Virus record (IMG/VR): IMGVR_UViG_3300042511_000879
Span: 172,072-236,071 of that record
Reading direction: 5' to 3' (one strand)
DNA from: a virus
DNA length: 64,000 bases
Shown here: in pieces, positions 7,357 through 15,549 of the stretch
Position numbering within the stretch: the first letter of the stretch is position 1
How the letters are laid out: every line of letters starts with the position of its first letter
Notes under the pieces: model-generated
What the model was told of the DNA's origin: nothing
The model's database searches: none
Seen by the model: the letters and a program-made list of their open reading frames with translations, nothing else
Program-made: the position numbers and the translations under genes

Positions 7357-7817
7357 TTTTGATTAATCTTTGTGGTTAGTGCGCCAATCGCATCGTCTAG
7401 ATTTTCAAAGATTGGAATGTTATATCGAGTACATACAATGTCGACATTTCCTTTTCGCCAAAACCCTTTAGGACAACATACGATAATATTATCTCTGACA
7501 TGTAAACCTAATTCTAGGAGACTAATTGGACTCTTAGTTTCTGGAGAGAAGTACATGAAGATTATATCTGCATTTTCAAGACTATTCATTTCCCAGTTTA
7601 CTTGTTGGTTAAATTGAGGATTTGATTGTTCTTGAGTCCAGCTAGCATCCCAATCATCACGTCTTGGATTGTAAAGTGTTACATTGGTATTAATGTAATT
7701 GTTCTCGATTCTCTTTTGCCAATCTTCTGCCTTTCCCATTTCTATAGAACCGGCTAAAAATACTGAACATTTATTTTCTTGGTTTTGGTACCTGCTATTT
7801 GGTTTAATTACTTGCAT
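7350..7817 (-). CDS. Nucleoside 2-deoxyribosyltransferase-like protein
   Basis: A 155-residue protein of the nucleoside 2-deoxyribosyltransferase superfamily: V-F-L-A-G-S-I-E-M near residue 20, NPRRDDWDASW near 50, W-E-M-N-S-L-E-N-A-D, and SLLELGLHV, the segment that carries the catalytic glutamate in the family. Family members exchange or hydrolyse the glycosidic bond of deoxynucleosides, deoxynucleotides or related ribosides. In phages the gene may serve nucleotide salvage or base modification, or attack of a nucleotide second messenger; none of these is shown here. Confidence 0.7.
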   Translation of the reverse strand: MQVIKPNSRYQNQENKCSVFLAGSIEMGKAEDWQKRIENNYINTNVTLYNPRRDDWDASWTQEQSNPQFNQQVNWEMNSLENADIIFMYFSPETKSPISLLELGLHVRDNIIVCCPKGFWRKGNVDIVCTRYNIPIFENLDDAIGALTTKINQKL

Positions 7818-7819
7818 AC

Positions 7820-8533
7820 TTATATTATTTTAATTGCGTTGTGTTTTTTAATTTTAAATGATTGTCGAAGTTTTTCCTCTTCTTCATTATAATGGTAACC
7901 CCATCCCAGTTTTATGTTATCTTCCGATAGTCTTGAACGGAATAGACGGTATCGATTAACCATATAGTCCTCTCCAATATATTTATAATGCAGTAGGTTA
8001 TATTGATTTAATGAATATGTAACATCACCCCGAGGGGCTGCCTCATGGCATCCTGGATAGAAATTGATTTCAGAGATTTTGCTTTTATCAAATGCAATAC
8101 TTTTATTATAATAATGAGTATACTCACCATATTGTAAGGTATCAATGCTAATATCTGCTGGGTCTTCGGACATATTAACCATATTCCAACCGGTAAATTT
8201 TATTATTGATGTTCCCAGTCCAGATTCATATTCTAATTGTTCTCTAGTAATGAGACCAAGTTCATCAGCATCACAGACAATATTCCAGTCGGTTTTTGAA
8301 TCTTTCCAGCAATTGTTTTTAATTTCTAGATTTTTTCTATCAGAAAAATTATCTCCAGTGTCGTATTGAATAACCTCACAATTAAATTCTTTTGCAATTT
8401 CTACAGTTCTGTCCGTTGATTGGTTATTGTATACAACAATTCGGCAGTCCGGAAATGATGCTCTATAATGTTTAATAAAAAACGGTAGCATAAGTTCTTC
8501 ATTATATGCTACCGTGTAAATTGTTATTTGCAT
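7820..8533 (-). CDS. Glycosyltransferase family 2-like protein
   Basis: A 237-residue GT-A fold enzyme: TIYTVAYNEELMLPFFIKHY at the N-terminus, VVYNNQSTDRTVEIA, and the metal-binding DAD-E segment IVCDADELG near residue 90. It would transfer a sugar from a nucleotide donor, probably to a host or phage surface glycan. A second GT-A protein occurs at 62209-62997. The gene overlaps the upstream lipoprotein gene by 10 nt. Confidence 0.7.
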   Translation of the reverse strand: MQITIYTVAYNEELMLPFFIKHYRASFPDCRIVVYNNQSTDRTVEIAKEFNCEVIQYDTGDNFSDRKNLEIKNNCWKDSKTDWNIVCDADELGLITREQLEYESGLGTSIIKFTGWNMVNMSEDPADISIDTLQYGEYTHYYNKSIAFDKSKISEINFYPGCHEAAPRGDVTYSLNQYNLLHYKYIGEDYMVNRYRLFRSRLSEDNIKLGWGYHYNEEEEKLRQSFKIKKHNAIKII

Positions 8534-8799
8534 TCGTGTATTGGATTTTTACAATTTCCTTTATGTGAACCCCATCGAGAACTTCCCGAACCTGCAACTA
8601 TATACTCGCAACCTTCAAGAGTATAAACTCTATAGCGTTGATCGTAATATTTTGAAGTACTATCTAATTCGTAACGACTAGCACTAGTATTTTGATGTGG
8701 GTCTTTATAATTATCTGGTTTGCAACTAGTAACCATAAAGATTACTAGTGCAGCCAAAATTACTATTATTAAAGGTACTGGTGAGTACTGTCTATTCAT
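8524..8799 (-). CDS. Small predicted lipoprotein
   Basis: A 91-residue protein with a signal peptide and lipobox: a hydrophobic helix (PLIIVILAALVIFMVTSC) with the lipidated cysteine about residue 26. The mature part is short and polar with paired cysteines (EGCEY, GNCKNPIHEC), which may form disulfides. Likely exported to the periplasm or outer membrane; role unknown. Overlaps the NAMPT-like gene stop by one nucleotide. Confidence 0.65.
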   Translation of the reverse strand: MNRQYSPVPLIIVILAALVIFMVTSCKPDNYKDPHQNTSASRYELDSTSKYYDQRYRVYTLEGCEYIVAGSGSSRWGSHKGNCKNPIHECK

Positions 8800-10328
8800 T
8801 ATAGATTAGTTAAACGTTTTCTAATTTCTGTAAGAGTTGTTTGGTTTTCAAATTGACCATTCAAATAGATAGTTTTTAACAATCCAGACTTTTCATCTTC
8901 CCAAGTACATTGGTCTTCTAGTATGTAGAAATTATCTTCTACAGCTCCAGCAACTCTTAATAAACCTTTTGCAGATTTTTTAACTCCATCATCAGTGATT
9001 GGGTCTTTAAAGATTTCTCTTCCAACTCCATCAACTTCTACATAGGTGGCTTTCATTGCAAAACCAAAAGTATCTCTAGTGTTATATTGGTATGTAAAAC
9101 TTCCAACACCTAATACAATGTTTGTACTTGCAAAACCTTTTGCCTCTAATCTTGTGAAGATTTGTTCAGCACGGTCTAATGTAATACTGTCTCCGTAGAT
9201 TGCTCCAATATGAGGGTCTAATACTTTATAACCTTGGTCGTTAATAGTTCCACCGAATACATCCCAAAGTAATTCAATAACACCTTTTACTTCTGGTTTG
9301 TTTAAATATTCATCAGTAGGATTAACTTCTGCTACTCCACCTAAGTAAGCAACTACGTCATTATCGCTATGAACATTTGTTTTGATTATATTAGCACCGC
9401 AAATAATATCTACAGGGTCTCCTGAGTCAGGACGAATAACTAATTTACCATCTCTTGCAAGGATTTCCTCTTTTAAGGTAACGATATGTTCAGTACAAAC
9501 TTTCCATAAGTCCCATGTGTCAGAAACTACTGAAAGAATTCCTGTTGGATATGTCTCCAATAATCTACGGAAGGTTCCAATCTCATCATCTTTACTTCCA
9601 GCACACATTACTGAGTGCTCTGTTGCATTTACCGAACCAGATACAAATCCAGTTTCATTGTAATATTTACGGGCTCCAAAGATTGCAGGTAAACTATCTG
9701 AACCAGAGAAACTTGTTAAGTGTCCTAATCCTGAAGAGATTGTAGCATCTATAGAGTCCATACCTCTCATTGAGAAATCATGGGCTTGCCAATCTACGAA
9801 CCAACCTTTTTCGGCATCAGTTTTTAATTGCCATTCTGTAAATAATTTACGGTAAGCATGGGAAATAGTTGCACTTGTCATTGGTTTCCATAACAAGTTA
9901 GAAATAACTGTCTCCAAGTAATTGGTAATCCAATAGAAATCTGGATGTGTGTTGTAAATTGTCAAGACAGGTACTCTCATTGGTACTGTAGCTCCTTCCT
10001 CAATCGATTTAACTGCGATTGGTAGGTAACCCAAATCATGTAGGGCTTCAAAGTGGCTAACATCGTAGTCAGTATTTAAGTACATTGACAATTCGTTTTT
10101 CATTTCGCCACAAACTTTGTCTTTTGGTTTGCTAAAGAAATCTTTGTCAAAAGCCTCGTGGATTTGTTTCATTACCATTTGTTGGCCGAAACTTACTAGT
10201 TGGTTGCAACCTTTAGGAGCATATTTATTACTACGAGGAGTAAAGTTCGAATAGACCAACGTAGTCCCTTTTGGATATTGTTGGTGATGTCCTGTTTTGT
10301 AACCGTCTGTTAAAAATAATGGGTTCAT
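8799..10328 (-). CDS. nadV: Nicotinamide phosphoribosyltransferase-like enzyme (NAMPT/NadV)
   Basis: A 509-residue NAMPT-family protein, full length for the family. It has the N-terminal FLTDGYKTGHHQQYP, the HDFSMRGMDS segment, SDTWDLW, and the phosphoribosyl-binding RPDSGDP near residue 300. NAMPT joins nicotinamide to PRPP to form NMN. Close relatives used by phages (Namat) act on ADP-ribose-pyrophosphate instead. The PRPP-synthetase-like gene at 12173-13045 and the macro-domain gene at 10846-11484 lie just upstream, which favours an NAD-restoring pathway. Confidence 0.9.
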   Translation of the reverse strand: MNPLFLTDGYKTGHHQQYPKGTTLVYSNFTPRSNKYAPKGCNQLVSFGQQMVMKQIHEAFDKDFFSKPKDKVCGEMKNELSMYLNTDYDVSHFEALHDLGYLPIAVKSIEEGATVPMRVPVLTIYNTHPDFYWITNYLETVISNLLWKPMTSATISHAYRKLFTEWQLKTDAEKGWFVDWQAHDFSMRGMDSIDATISSGLGHLTSFSGSDSLPAIFGARKYYNETGFVSGSVNATEHSVMCAGSKDDEIGTFRRLLETYPTGILSVVSDTWDLWKVCTEHIVTLKEEILARDGKLVIRPDSGDPVDIICGANIIKTNVHSDNDVVAYLGGVAEVNPTDEYLNKPEVKGVIELLWDVFGGTINDQGYKVLDPHIGAIYGDSITLDRAEQIFTRLEAKGFASTNIVLGVGSFTYQYNTRDTFGFAMKATYVEVDGVGREIFKDPITDDGVKKSAKGLLRVAGAVEDNFYILEDQCTWEDEKSGLLKTIYLNGQFENQTTLTEIRKRLTNL

Positions 10329-10332
10329 AGTA

Positions 10333-10578
10333 TTAATATTTAGATATTGTTCTTAAATAAATTGCTTGTTGTCTAATTCCATACTCTCGGGTAAGTAAGC
10401 GGTCTGCATAATCATCACGCATAACAACCATAACATTATTAGACATTTCAGTTGCATCATGAAAACTATCTCTTCCTAGTATCATTCCTAAAGAATCTGC
10501 AAAGGATAGAATTAAATCTGCTAATTGTTTTGCATTTTTACATTGATTAACTGCTTCCCATTTTTGTAATTCTGTCAT
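10333..10578 (-). CDS. Hypothetical protein, 81 aa, NAD-block operon leader
   Basis: An 81-residue soluble helical protein (LQKWEAVNQCKNAKQLADLI and FADSLGMILGRDSFHDATEM). First gene after promoter 4 and 4 nt upstream of the NAMPT-like gene, so co-expressed with it. No recognised family. Confidence 0.6.
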   Translation of the reverse strand: MTELQKWEAVNQCKNAKQLADLILSFADSLGMILGRDSFHDATEMSNNVMVVMRDDYADRLLTREYGIRQQAIYLRTISKY

Positions 10579-10587
10579 AGTGTATCT

Positions 10588-10660
10588 GTTTTAATTATAA
10601 TGTAAATATAATCAATAGTTTTAAATCGGTAAAATTGGGAGTGTTAAAATTATGTTAAAT
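10588..10660 (-). promoter_or_regulatory. Class A promoter 4
   Basis: Minus-strand blocks TTTTAACACT, 5 nt, TTTTACCG, 16 nt, TATATTTAC. Drives the two-gene unit of the 81-residue protein and the NAMPT-like enzyme. No hairpin in this copy. Confidence 0.8.
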
Positions 10661-10849
10661 TTCTTCAGGGTCTGGTAAACCTTCTACAATTGTAAACATA
10701 ATTGGAAATGCCCATGCAAGCCTATTGGTTGCTCCATAATCTCCAGTCCAAAAGCAATAAGAACTATGTTCAATTGTCATTTCTCGGCATTCAATTTTTT
10801 GTATGGTAGTATTACCATCGTGCTTGTGTATTACTTTATAATTTCTCAT
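10655..10849 (-). CDS. Hypothetical protein, 64 aa
   Basis: A 64-residue protein, unknown family, with M-R-N-Y-K-V-I-H-K-H-D-G-N and an aromatic centre (SSYCFWTGDYGATNRLAWAF). Translationally coupled (ATGG overlap of 4 nt) to the macro-domain gene upstream. Ends inside the distal block of promoter 4. Confidence 0.6.
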   Translation of the reverse strand: MRNYKVIHKHDGNTTIQKIECREMTIEHSSYCFWTGDYGATNRLAWAFPIMFTIVEGLPDPEEI

Positions 10850-11484
10850 GGTTTATAAATTACAACTGACACTTGCATGTCCCTTAATTCTGTTTGAATA
10901 ATGTTTTTAATCCTGTTCCAATCTCCACCAGCCAGTCCGGCTCCAATTTTTGGAAGTCCAATACGTTTACCTGCAAAAGTCTTATTGATTTTACGTAGAC
11001 AAAGCGCAAGTGCCTCATAATCAATTGGCTTGGCAACACCATCTTTATGGTTAGCACCATAATTGTACTGTGTGTATGAATTCACAACTATAATATCTTT
11101 AACACCTGGTTGACCTGATGACTTTGAGTTCATTGGAACTGCAACTCCGGGTTCTGTAACCGATGGATGCTTAAACCATAGATATTGGTGTTGATAATCA
11201 ATAGTACCAAGTTTATTAATGTCTCCACGATTTTTGGTTTTTACCAAATGCTCGTAACCCTCGTCGTCATACTCAATATATTGAGTTAGTTCCATTTCAA
11301 ATTCATCGCATCCAAACGCATCTGCCATTTGAGGCGCTATTCCGGCGCCCATAGTACAAAAACAATTACACCCATGGGTGATTACATCAAATGTACCCTG
11401 TTTTGCCAAACGGATTAGGTCACCTTGGATTTCTTGATAGTTTGTTCCCATCGCTGATACTATTTGTTCGTTCAAATATCCCAT
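10846..11484 (-). CDS. Macro-domain protein (ADP-ribose-derivative binding)
   Basis: A 212-residue macro domain. Residues ~15-50 read EIQGDLIRLA...VITHGCNCFCTMGAGIAPQM, the ADP-ribose cradle with the catalytic-loop Asn and Gly-rich segment, and the C-terminal GLPKIGAGLAGGDWNRIK closes the pocket. It resembles the Poa1p-like type that acts on ADP-ribose 1''-phosphate, a product of tRNA splicing-type repair, or that removes ADP-ribosyl groups. Located in one run with the PTH2-like and PRPP-synthetase-like genes, it may clean up ADP-ribose products. Domain identification is firm, substrate is not. Confidence 0.85.
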   Translation of the reverse strand: MGYLNEQIVSAMGTNYQEIQGDLIRLAKQGTFDVITHGCNCFCTMGAGIAPQMADAFGCDEFEMELTQYIEYDDEGYEHLVKTKNRGDINKLGTIDYQHQYLWFKHPSVTEPGVAVPMNSKSSGQPGVKDIIVVNSYTQYNYGANHKDGVAKPIDYEALALCLRKINKTFAGKRIGLPKIGAGLAGGDWNRIKNIIQTELRDMQVSVVIYKP

Positions 11485-11987
11485 TATGCAAATCTAAATT
11501 GTTTAAGGAAATCTCTTAGGAATATGATTTGGTCTGCTTCCTCTTCAGTTTCGGCAAAATTCATCTTCCATTCATAAAATTGTTTTTCAAGACTTCTACC
11601 TCCTAGTTTTTCTTCTATAGCATCTCCTTCATAATCTGGCCAAGCAACTTTATCATATACTCTATCATCAACTAAGAAAACTACGGCAGTTAATTGGTCT
11701 CCCAAATCTGGTTCGTGGAATTCTCCAATACGGATGCATTGGTCATATAATGTAAAATAATGATTGTTAAGAGTTCCTTTGATAAAAGCCGTATTGTTAG
11801 TAGTACCTCCATTTAGAATTATAAAGGTCTTGTCTCTTCGGGCCCATGTCTGGTACTCTGGAGTCTCTGAGAATTCAAGTCCGTATTCAACAACAGCATG
11901 ACCGAACTGGATGCCTTGCTGAATTGGACTAATATTGTAAGGAACTAGTCCGTACATTCTAAATTCTCTATTGTCTCTATTGTTCAT
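11484..11987 (-). CDS. Peptidyl-tRNA hydrolase 2-like protein (tentative)
   Basis: A 167-residue protein whose first half has the outline of the PTH2 fold: RMYGLVPYNISPIQQGIQFG, HAVVEYGLEF, then WARRDKTFIILNGGTTN. In PTH2 enzymes an N-terminal strand, a G-x-x-x-x-Q-x-x-H-A helix and a lysine-containing strand form the active region. The C-terminal half is acidic and unusual. If correct, it would recycle peptidyl-tRNA, fitting the tRNA theme. Overlaps the macro gene by one nucleotide. Confidence 0.5.
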   Translation of the reverse strand: MNNRDNREFRMYGLVPYNISPIQQGIQFGHAVVEYGLEFSETPEYQTWARRDKTFIILNGGTTNNTAFIKGTLNNHYFTLYDQCIRIGEFHEPDLGDQLTAVVFLVDDRVYDKVAWPDYEGDAIEEKLGGRSLEKQFYEWKMNFAETEEEADQIIFLRDFLKQFRFA

Positions 11988-12171
11988 CAGTTGCTTTCTT
12001 AATTTCTTCAGTTAATATCCTTTCTAGTTCGGTAGTTGCATCAATTCCAAGATGCTGAAAGAATTCTGATTCTACTACTTCTACCGTTTGTAGTTCATAT
12101 TTAGAGCCTAAAATTGGGTCCTGAACTAATACTAATTGCTCTACAAATATTGTTTTTGGTTTTTTTGACAT
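11977..12171 (-). CDS. Hypothetical protein, 64 aa
   Basis: A 64-residue acidic protein (VESEFFQHLGIDATTELERI, then T-E-E-I-K-K-A-T-D-E-Q). It overlaps the PTH2-like gene by 11 nt and follows the PRPP-synthetase-like gene by 1 nt, so it belongs to the NAD-block operon. No family recognised. Confidence 0.6.
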   Translation of the reverse strand: MSKKPKTIFVEQLVLVQDPILGSKYELQTVEVVESEFFQHLGIDATTELERILTEEIKKATDEQ

Positions 12172-12172
12172 G

Positions 12173-13045
12173 TTATATTACGTTAAATTGTGTTGTGTTT
12201 GTTTTTTGTTCATATTCATTATCTGCAACATTTCTATGAGAATTTGTAGTATAAATGCCTTCGAAGTATTTGTTTAATTCTCCAAATCCGGTGCTAAAAA
12301 TACCATGAGTTACTACTAGATAAACTTTAGCAGTTGGTCTGCTTCCTTTGATTGCTTTTGCAAGTTCAATAAAGGTTCTACCACCATCGCAGATATCATC
12401 AATGATAACATATTTTAAGTCATCGTGTTGATTCAATGTAGGAATCTCAGTTCTTAGAATATTTCCACTTCGCATATCACGGACCTTAGTTGCGGTAATA
12501 ATATTTTCAATTCCAAACTTCTTTGCAACATCATAGATTTTTTTGTAGGCTCCAGCATCTGGACTTACTAAACAAATTCTGTCTTGGGCACCAATCTTAT
12601 TATCAATCTTTGATAGTGCATGTTTTGCAAGTGTGTGATTATCTACCTTCTCGTAGTTATTCAAACATGCTTCTAAAACATCTGAATGAGGGTCTAATGT
12701 AATTACTGTTACAAAGTTTAAGGAATTGATAATTGGGCAAATAACTTGCTTTAAGTAATTAACTCCGCCTTCAACAAATTTACGGTCTGAACGGGCTCCT
12801 ATAAAATAAGGAACATAAAGTGCAATTTCTCTGGTTGGTTTAATATTACGAACGGCTGCAGTTGCGCAAATAATCAGTTCTAAGTCTTTAAAGGTATTTA
12901 AACGTGAATTGATTTTCACAGCGTCTTCGTATCTTAATAAGTCTTTCCAATCCGTAAGGTCTACTGTTTGCTGACCGTCAGGAAATTGACTAATTTTGTA
13001 TTTAATCTGTGATTTTTCTGGGTTAACCAAGTCTAATATTATCAT
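12173..13045 (-). CDS. prs: Ribose-phosphate pyrophosphokinase-like enzyme (PRPP or ADPR-PP synthetase)
   Basis: A 290-residue PRPP-synthetase-family protein: FPDGQQTV near 21, the ATP-binding GARSDRKF (83-90), the metal-binding DPHSD (118-122), and the PRPP-loop signature YVIIDDICDGGRTF (215-222 at its core). It transfers pyrophosphate to C1 of ribose-5-phosphate; the variant called Adps in phage NAD-restoring pathways acts on ADP-ribose. It is about 25 residues shorter than bacterial Prs. First gene after promoter 5 and upstream of the macro and NAMPT-like genes. Confidence 0.85.
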   Translation of the reverse strand: MIILDLVNPEKSQIKYKISQFPDGQQTVDLTDWKDLLRYEDAVKINSRLNTFKDLELIICATAAVRNIKPTREIALYVPYFIGARSDRKFVEGGVNYLKQVICPIINSLNFVTVITLDPHSDVLEACLNNYEKVDNHTLAKHALSKIDNKIGAQDRICLVSPDAGAYKKIYDVAKKFGIENIITATKVRDMRSGNILRTEIPTLNQHDDLKYVIIDDICDGGRTFIELAKAIKGSRPTAKVYLVVTHGIFSTGFGELNKYFEGIYTTNSHRNVADNEYEQKTNTTQFNVI

Positions 13046-13052
13046 CTGATAT

Positions 13053-13138
13053 GTTGTTTTTAATTATATGTAAATATAAACAAAAGTTTTTAATCGGTAA
13101 AACTTTAATCAATTTATTTTTAAAACTTATTAACAATT
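13053..13138 (-). promoter_or_regulatory. Class A promoter 5 (divergent distal block)
   Basis: Minus-strand middle block TTTTACCG and TATATTTAC at the usual 16-nt spacing; the distal block is altered to an AATTGTTAATAAGTTTT-like sequence. Precedes the PRPP-synthetase-like operon. Confidence 0.75.
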
Positions 13139-13488
13139 ATTCTGGCAGCAACTCGGGTTCCTGTTATAGTTTCATCAATTGACCATTCGAATAGGTCGCT
13201 CTTCATAATTTGGTCGCAAATTTCACGTTTCATTCCATACTTAACAGAATCAAGTGCGAATCCGGGTCTCATTGCCTCTCCAGCTCCATATGTTTTGTCA
13301 TATTGATTCATGTATTTTTCGGATTGGATAACAACTGGTTTGCCATGTCGAATATCATATACGATATTAGTATTTTTAGACTCTTTAATAATCTTACGGC
13401 TAAACATACTATAGATTGCTCCAAGAGGTCCGGTTAACAAAAAGGTTTTTAGGTCAACTTCACGATTTAATAGTTCTTTAATCTTCAT
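13120..13488 (-). CDS. Hypothetical protein, 122 aa
   Basis: A 122-residue soluble protein (LLNREVDLKTFLLTGPLGAI, YDIRHGKPVVIQSEKYMNQY). Not assigned to a family. It overlaps the 3' edge of promoter 5 at its own end and overlaps the upstream gene stop by one nucleotide. Confidence 0.55.
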   Translation of the reverse strand: MKIKELLNREVDLKTFLLTGPLGAIYSMFSRKIIKESKNTNIVYDIRHGKPVVIQSEKYMNQYDKTYGAGEAMRPGFALDSVKYGMKREICDQIMKSDLFEWSIDETITGTRVAARIIVNKF

Positions 13489-13922
13489 TAGCTACGGTAT
13501 CTTAATTCATTTTGACGGTAAACGCTCAACACTGAACCCTGCCCGTGCGTGATTGCGAATTGGTACCCATAAAAATCATAAACCATTGAAGAGAAGTTCT
13601 CGGTTAGACCATCGATTGGGTCTATTTCAACACCTTCTTTTGATGCAATTTCCCACATTAAATTCATAAGGTGTAGGGGTCTTTCAGCGTATGTTGAGTA
13701 GTGTCTTGCATCATATTTCTCCTGCTTCACTAAAATGTCCAACATTAAATAATCAAAGGTAGAATCGTCACAAACACCATACATTTCTAATAACCTCTTG
13801 GCTCTTGCCTGTTCGATAGCGTCCCGTTGGGCAAGTTTATTAAAATAGTCTTCCATCGATTTTTGTCCTTCTGGACTCTTCATATATTCTAATCCTTGCT
13901 TAAGTGTTTCGTTTGCGTTCAT
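13488..13922 (-). CDS. Hypothetical protein, 144 aa
   Basis: The frame is open to 13952, but the ATG at 13922 (M-N-A-N-E-T-L-K-Q-G) falls 4 nt after the upstream stop and is preferred. The protein is helical and acidic, with M-Y-G-V-C-D-D-S-T-F-D-Y in the middle and Y-G-Y-Q-F-A-I-T-H-G-Q-G-S near the end. Family not recognised. Confidence 0.55.
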   Translation of the reverse strand: MNANETLKQGLEYMKSPEGQKSMEDYFNKLAQRDAIEQARAKRLLEMYGVCDDSTFDYLMLDILVKQEKYDARHYSTYAERPLHLMNLMWEIASKEGVEIDPIDGLTENFSSMVYDFYGYQFAITHGQGSVLSVYRQNELRYRS

Positions 13923-13926
13923 ATTT

Positions 13927-14163
13927 TTATATTTTAAATAGGTGACATGCATTAACAGAACGTCTTCTTGTTTCTGTACTAAATGATTCAGTTATCTTTC
14001 CCCAAAGACCTCTACGTTCTTGCACATTGTTCAATGTTACTTTAAGTTCATTTACCCTTTCGACAGTTCCTACAACTATAGTAACATGTCCGCTACTTTG
14101 TTGTGAATATCCGTATCTTTGTCCAATTTCAATTGGATTTCCTAGTGCGTCTGTTGCTTCCAT
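13927..14163 (-). CDS. Hypothetical protein, 78 aa (small beta-barrel-like)
   Basis: A 78-residue protein with the look of a small SH3-like barrel: DALGNPIEIGQRYGYSQQSS, then VTIVVGTVERVNELKVTLNN. Such modules in phages often bind proteins or nucleic acids, but no family was recognised. Two nucleotides from the next gene. Confidence 0.55.
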   Translation of the reverse strand: MEATDALGNPIEIGQRYGYSQQSSGHVTIVVGTVERVNELKVTLNNVQERRGLWGKITESFSTETRRRSVNACHLFKI

Positions 14164-14165
14164 GT

Positions 14166-14459
14166 TTAAATTTTAAATCGTTTCATTAACTTTAGTTTGT
14201 CAATTTCAGCACCCATTGCTTCTAATGATTTTGTATCATAGATAACCTCATTAGTTTTTGAGTCCATCATTACTCTATCATATTCTCCAGTTTCTTTACT
14301 TCTTGTAACAAAACAATAGATATTTTTTAGGGCATCTTTAAAAATACCATTATCGGTTTGGGCGTAATTGGTGGTTGTTTTATCATGGAACCATTCATGT
14401 GTTCCAGACTCAAAATATAAGCCATCGATTTCTAAGAATTGGTTTCTACTATTCATCAT
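14166..14459 (-). CDS. Hypothetical protein, 97 aa
   Basis: A 97-residue soluble protein beginning M-M-N-S-R-N-Q-F-L. Contains FESGTHEWFHDKTTTNYAQT and ends in a basic helix. Unknown family. Overlaps the 47-residue membrane protein by 11 nt. Confidence 0.55.
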   Translation of the reverse strand: MMNSRNQFLEIDGLYFESGTHEWFHDKTTTNYAQTDNGIFKDALKNIYCFVTRSKETGEYDRVMMDSKTNEVIYDTKSLEAMGAEIDKLKLMKRFKI

Positions 14460-14592
14460 CGTCAGATTTTGAAGACCATTGTGGAGTAAATATTAGTGCC
14501 CATAACGGCAATCCTGAACTTGTAAAATAACATGCACCTCCGATTAAACCAAAGAATGCTATGTATATAAGTGCTATTGAAATGTATTTCAT
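14449..14592 (-). CDS. Small membrane protein, 47 aa
   Basis: Reads M-K-Y-I-S-I-A-L-I-Y-I-A-F-F-G-L-I-G-G-A and ends in W-S-S-K-S-D-D-D-E. One N-terminal transmembrane helix or uncleaved signal is visible. It fills the gap between two longer genes and is coupled to the next gene by an 11-nt overlap. Confidence 0.5.
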   Translation of the reverse strand: MKYISIALIYIAFFGLIGGACYFTSSGLPLWALIFTPQWSSKSDDDE

Positions 14593-14596
14593 AATT

Positions 14597-15133
14597 TTAT
14601 TTGTTATGGTTCCAATCTATTTTAGGACAATATTTATTATACGATGCTTTAACAAAACTTACAATAATCGAATCTTGTTCTTCTACAATAGGATTCCAAA
14701 TTCGGTAGCCGTGTTCATCATATTTAATGTTTCGGTTTTTCCATAGTTTTGTTAAATAGTTATAAGCAGTAGCAATTCCAATTCCAAAAGAAAGTACCCA
14801 TCCCATTCCTCCGATTACAATTGAATGATAATATAAGGTGTCTTTAACAGGTTCTACAAAGAGTAAACCAACCCATGATACCATACATATTAGAATAAAT
14901 AAAATAAACCACGCAATAAATCCTAGACCTGCACGTTCTCCAGTCGAATGCGTTTGGCTTCTATCTAGTCTCTCCATAATAATTACAGGAAGGGATAGAA
15001 TCGAATATGGTAGGATAAACGTCCACATTAGGACAAGTTTCCAGAAGTATGGACATAAGGATTCTGGCATTCTAGAAGTTCCATAGAACCATCTGTACAA
15101 TTGTGCTGTGTTTGAATTGATGTTTAATTTCAT
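14597..15133 (-). CDS. Membrane protein with three to four helices
   Basis: A 178-residue protein with hydrophobic segments near residues 25-50 (FWKLVLMWTFILPYSILSLP), 68-95 (LGFIAWFILFILICMVSWVG) and 107-130 (IVIGGMGWVLSFGIGIATAY), and a polar tail. Probably an inner-membrane protein; function unknown. Confidence 0.6.
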   Translation of the reverse strand: MKLNINSNTAQLYRWFYGTSRMPESLCPYFWKLVLMWTFILPYSILSLPVIIMERLDRSQTHSTGERAGLGFIAWFILFILICMVSWVGLLFVEPVKDTLYYHSIVIGGMGWVLSFGIGIATAYNYLTKLWKNRNIKYDEHGYRIWNPIVEEQDSIIVSFVKASYNKYCPKIDWNHNK

Positions 15134-15137
15134 AGTT

Positions 15138-15548
15138 TTATTTGTTAATGATTACGTGAAAGTTTTTGTCTGAACTTAGGATTAAGTCATCTACATAAGT
15201 TTGAGCCTCATTATTCGAGTCGAATGTTTTTCCAAAAGATTGTTTGTAACCTAGTCGGATTTCAACATGAGATTTATTGTAAATCCTTTTGTTGGTTTCA
15301 TCAATTCGATATGATGAATAACCTTCAAAATATGATGTTTTAGTTCTATCCCACTGCCATTTTTCATTTCCTGCACAATCTTTGTATTCGTTCCAACCTG
15401 CTGGAATTGCCTTATTAGTACCAATTGGAATTCCTAAGAACATCTTAGGTGTTGCAGGAATCTCTGGATACCATCGGTAAGCCGTTTCTCTTTCTAGTGT
15501 TAAAGTAATTGATTCTACTTTGTCTAATTCAAAATAATGTTTTTGCAT
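15138..15548 (-). CDS. Hypothetical protein, 136 aa
   Basis: A 136-residue beta-rich protein (DKVESITLTLERETAYRWYP, then MFLGIPIGTNKAIPAGWNEY) without signal or membrane segment. No family recognised. One nucleotide separates it from the following gene. Confidence 0.55.
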   Translation of the reverse strand: MQKHYFELDKVESITLTLERETAYRWYPEIPATPKMFLGIPIGTNKAIPAGWNEYKDCAGNEKWQWDRTKTSYFEGYSSYRIDETNKRIYNKSHVEIRLGYKQSFGKTFDSNNEAQTYVDDLILSSDKNFHVIINK

Positions 15549-15549
15549 C

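Noticed and set aside
8145-8369. 74-residue plus-strand frame
   Set aside because: Antisense to the glycosyltransferase gene.
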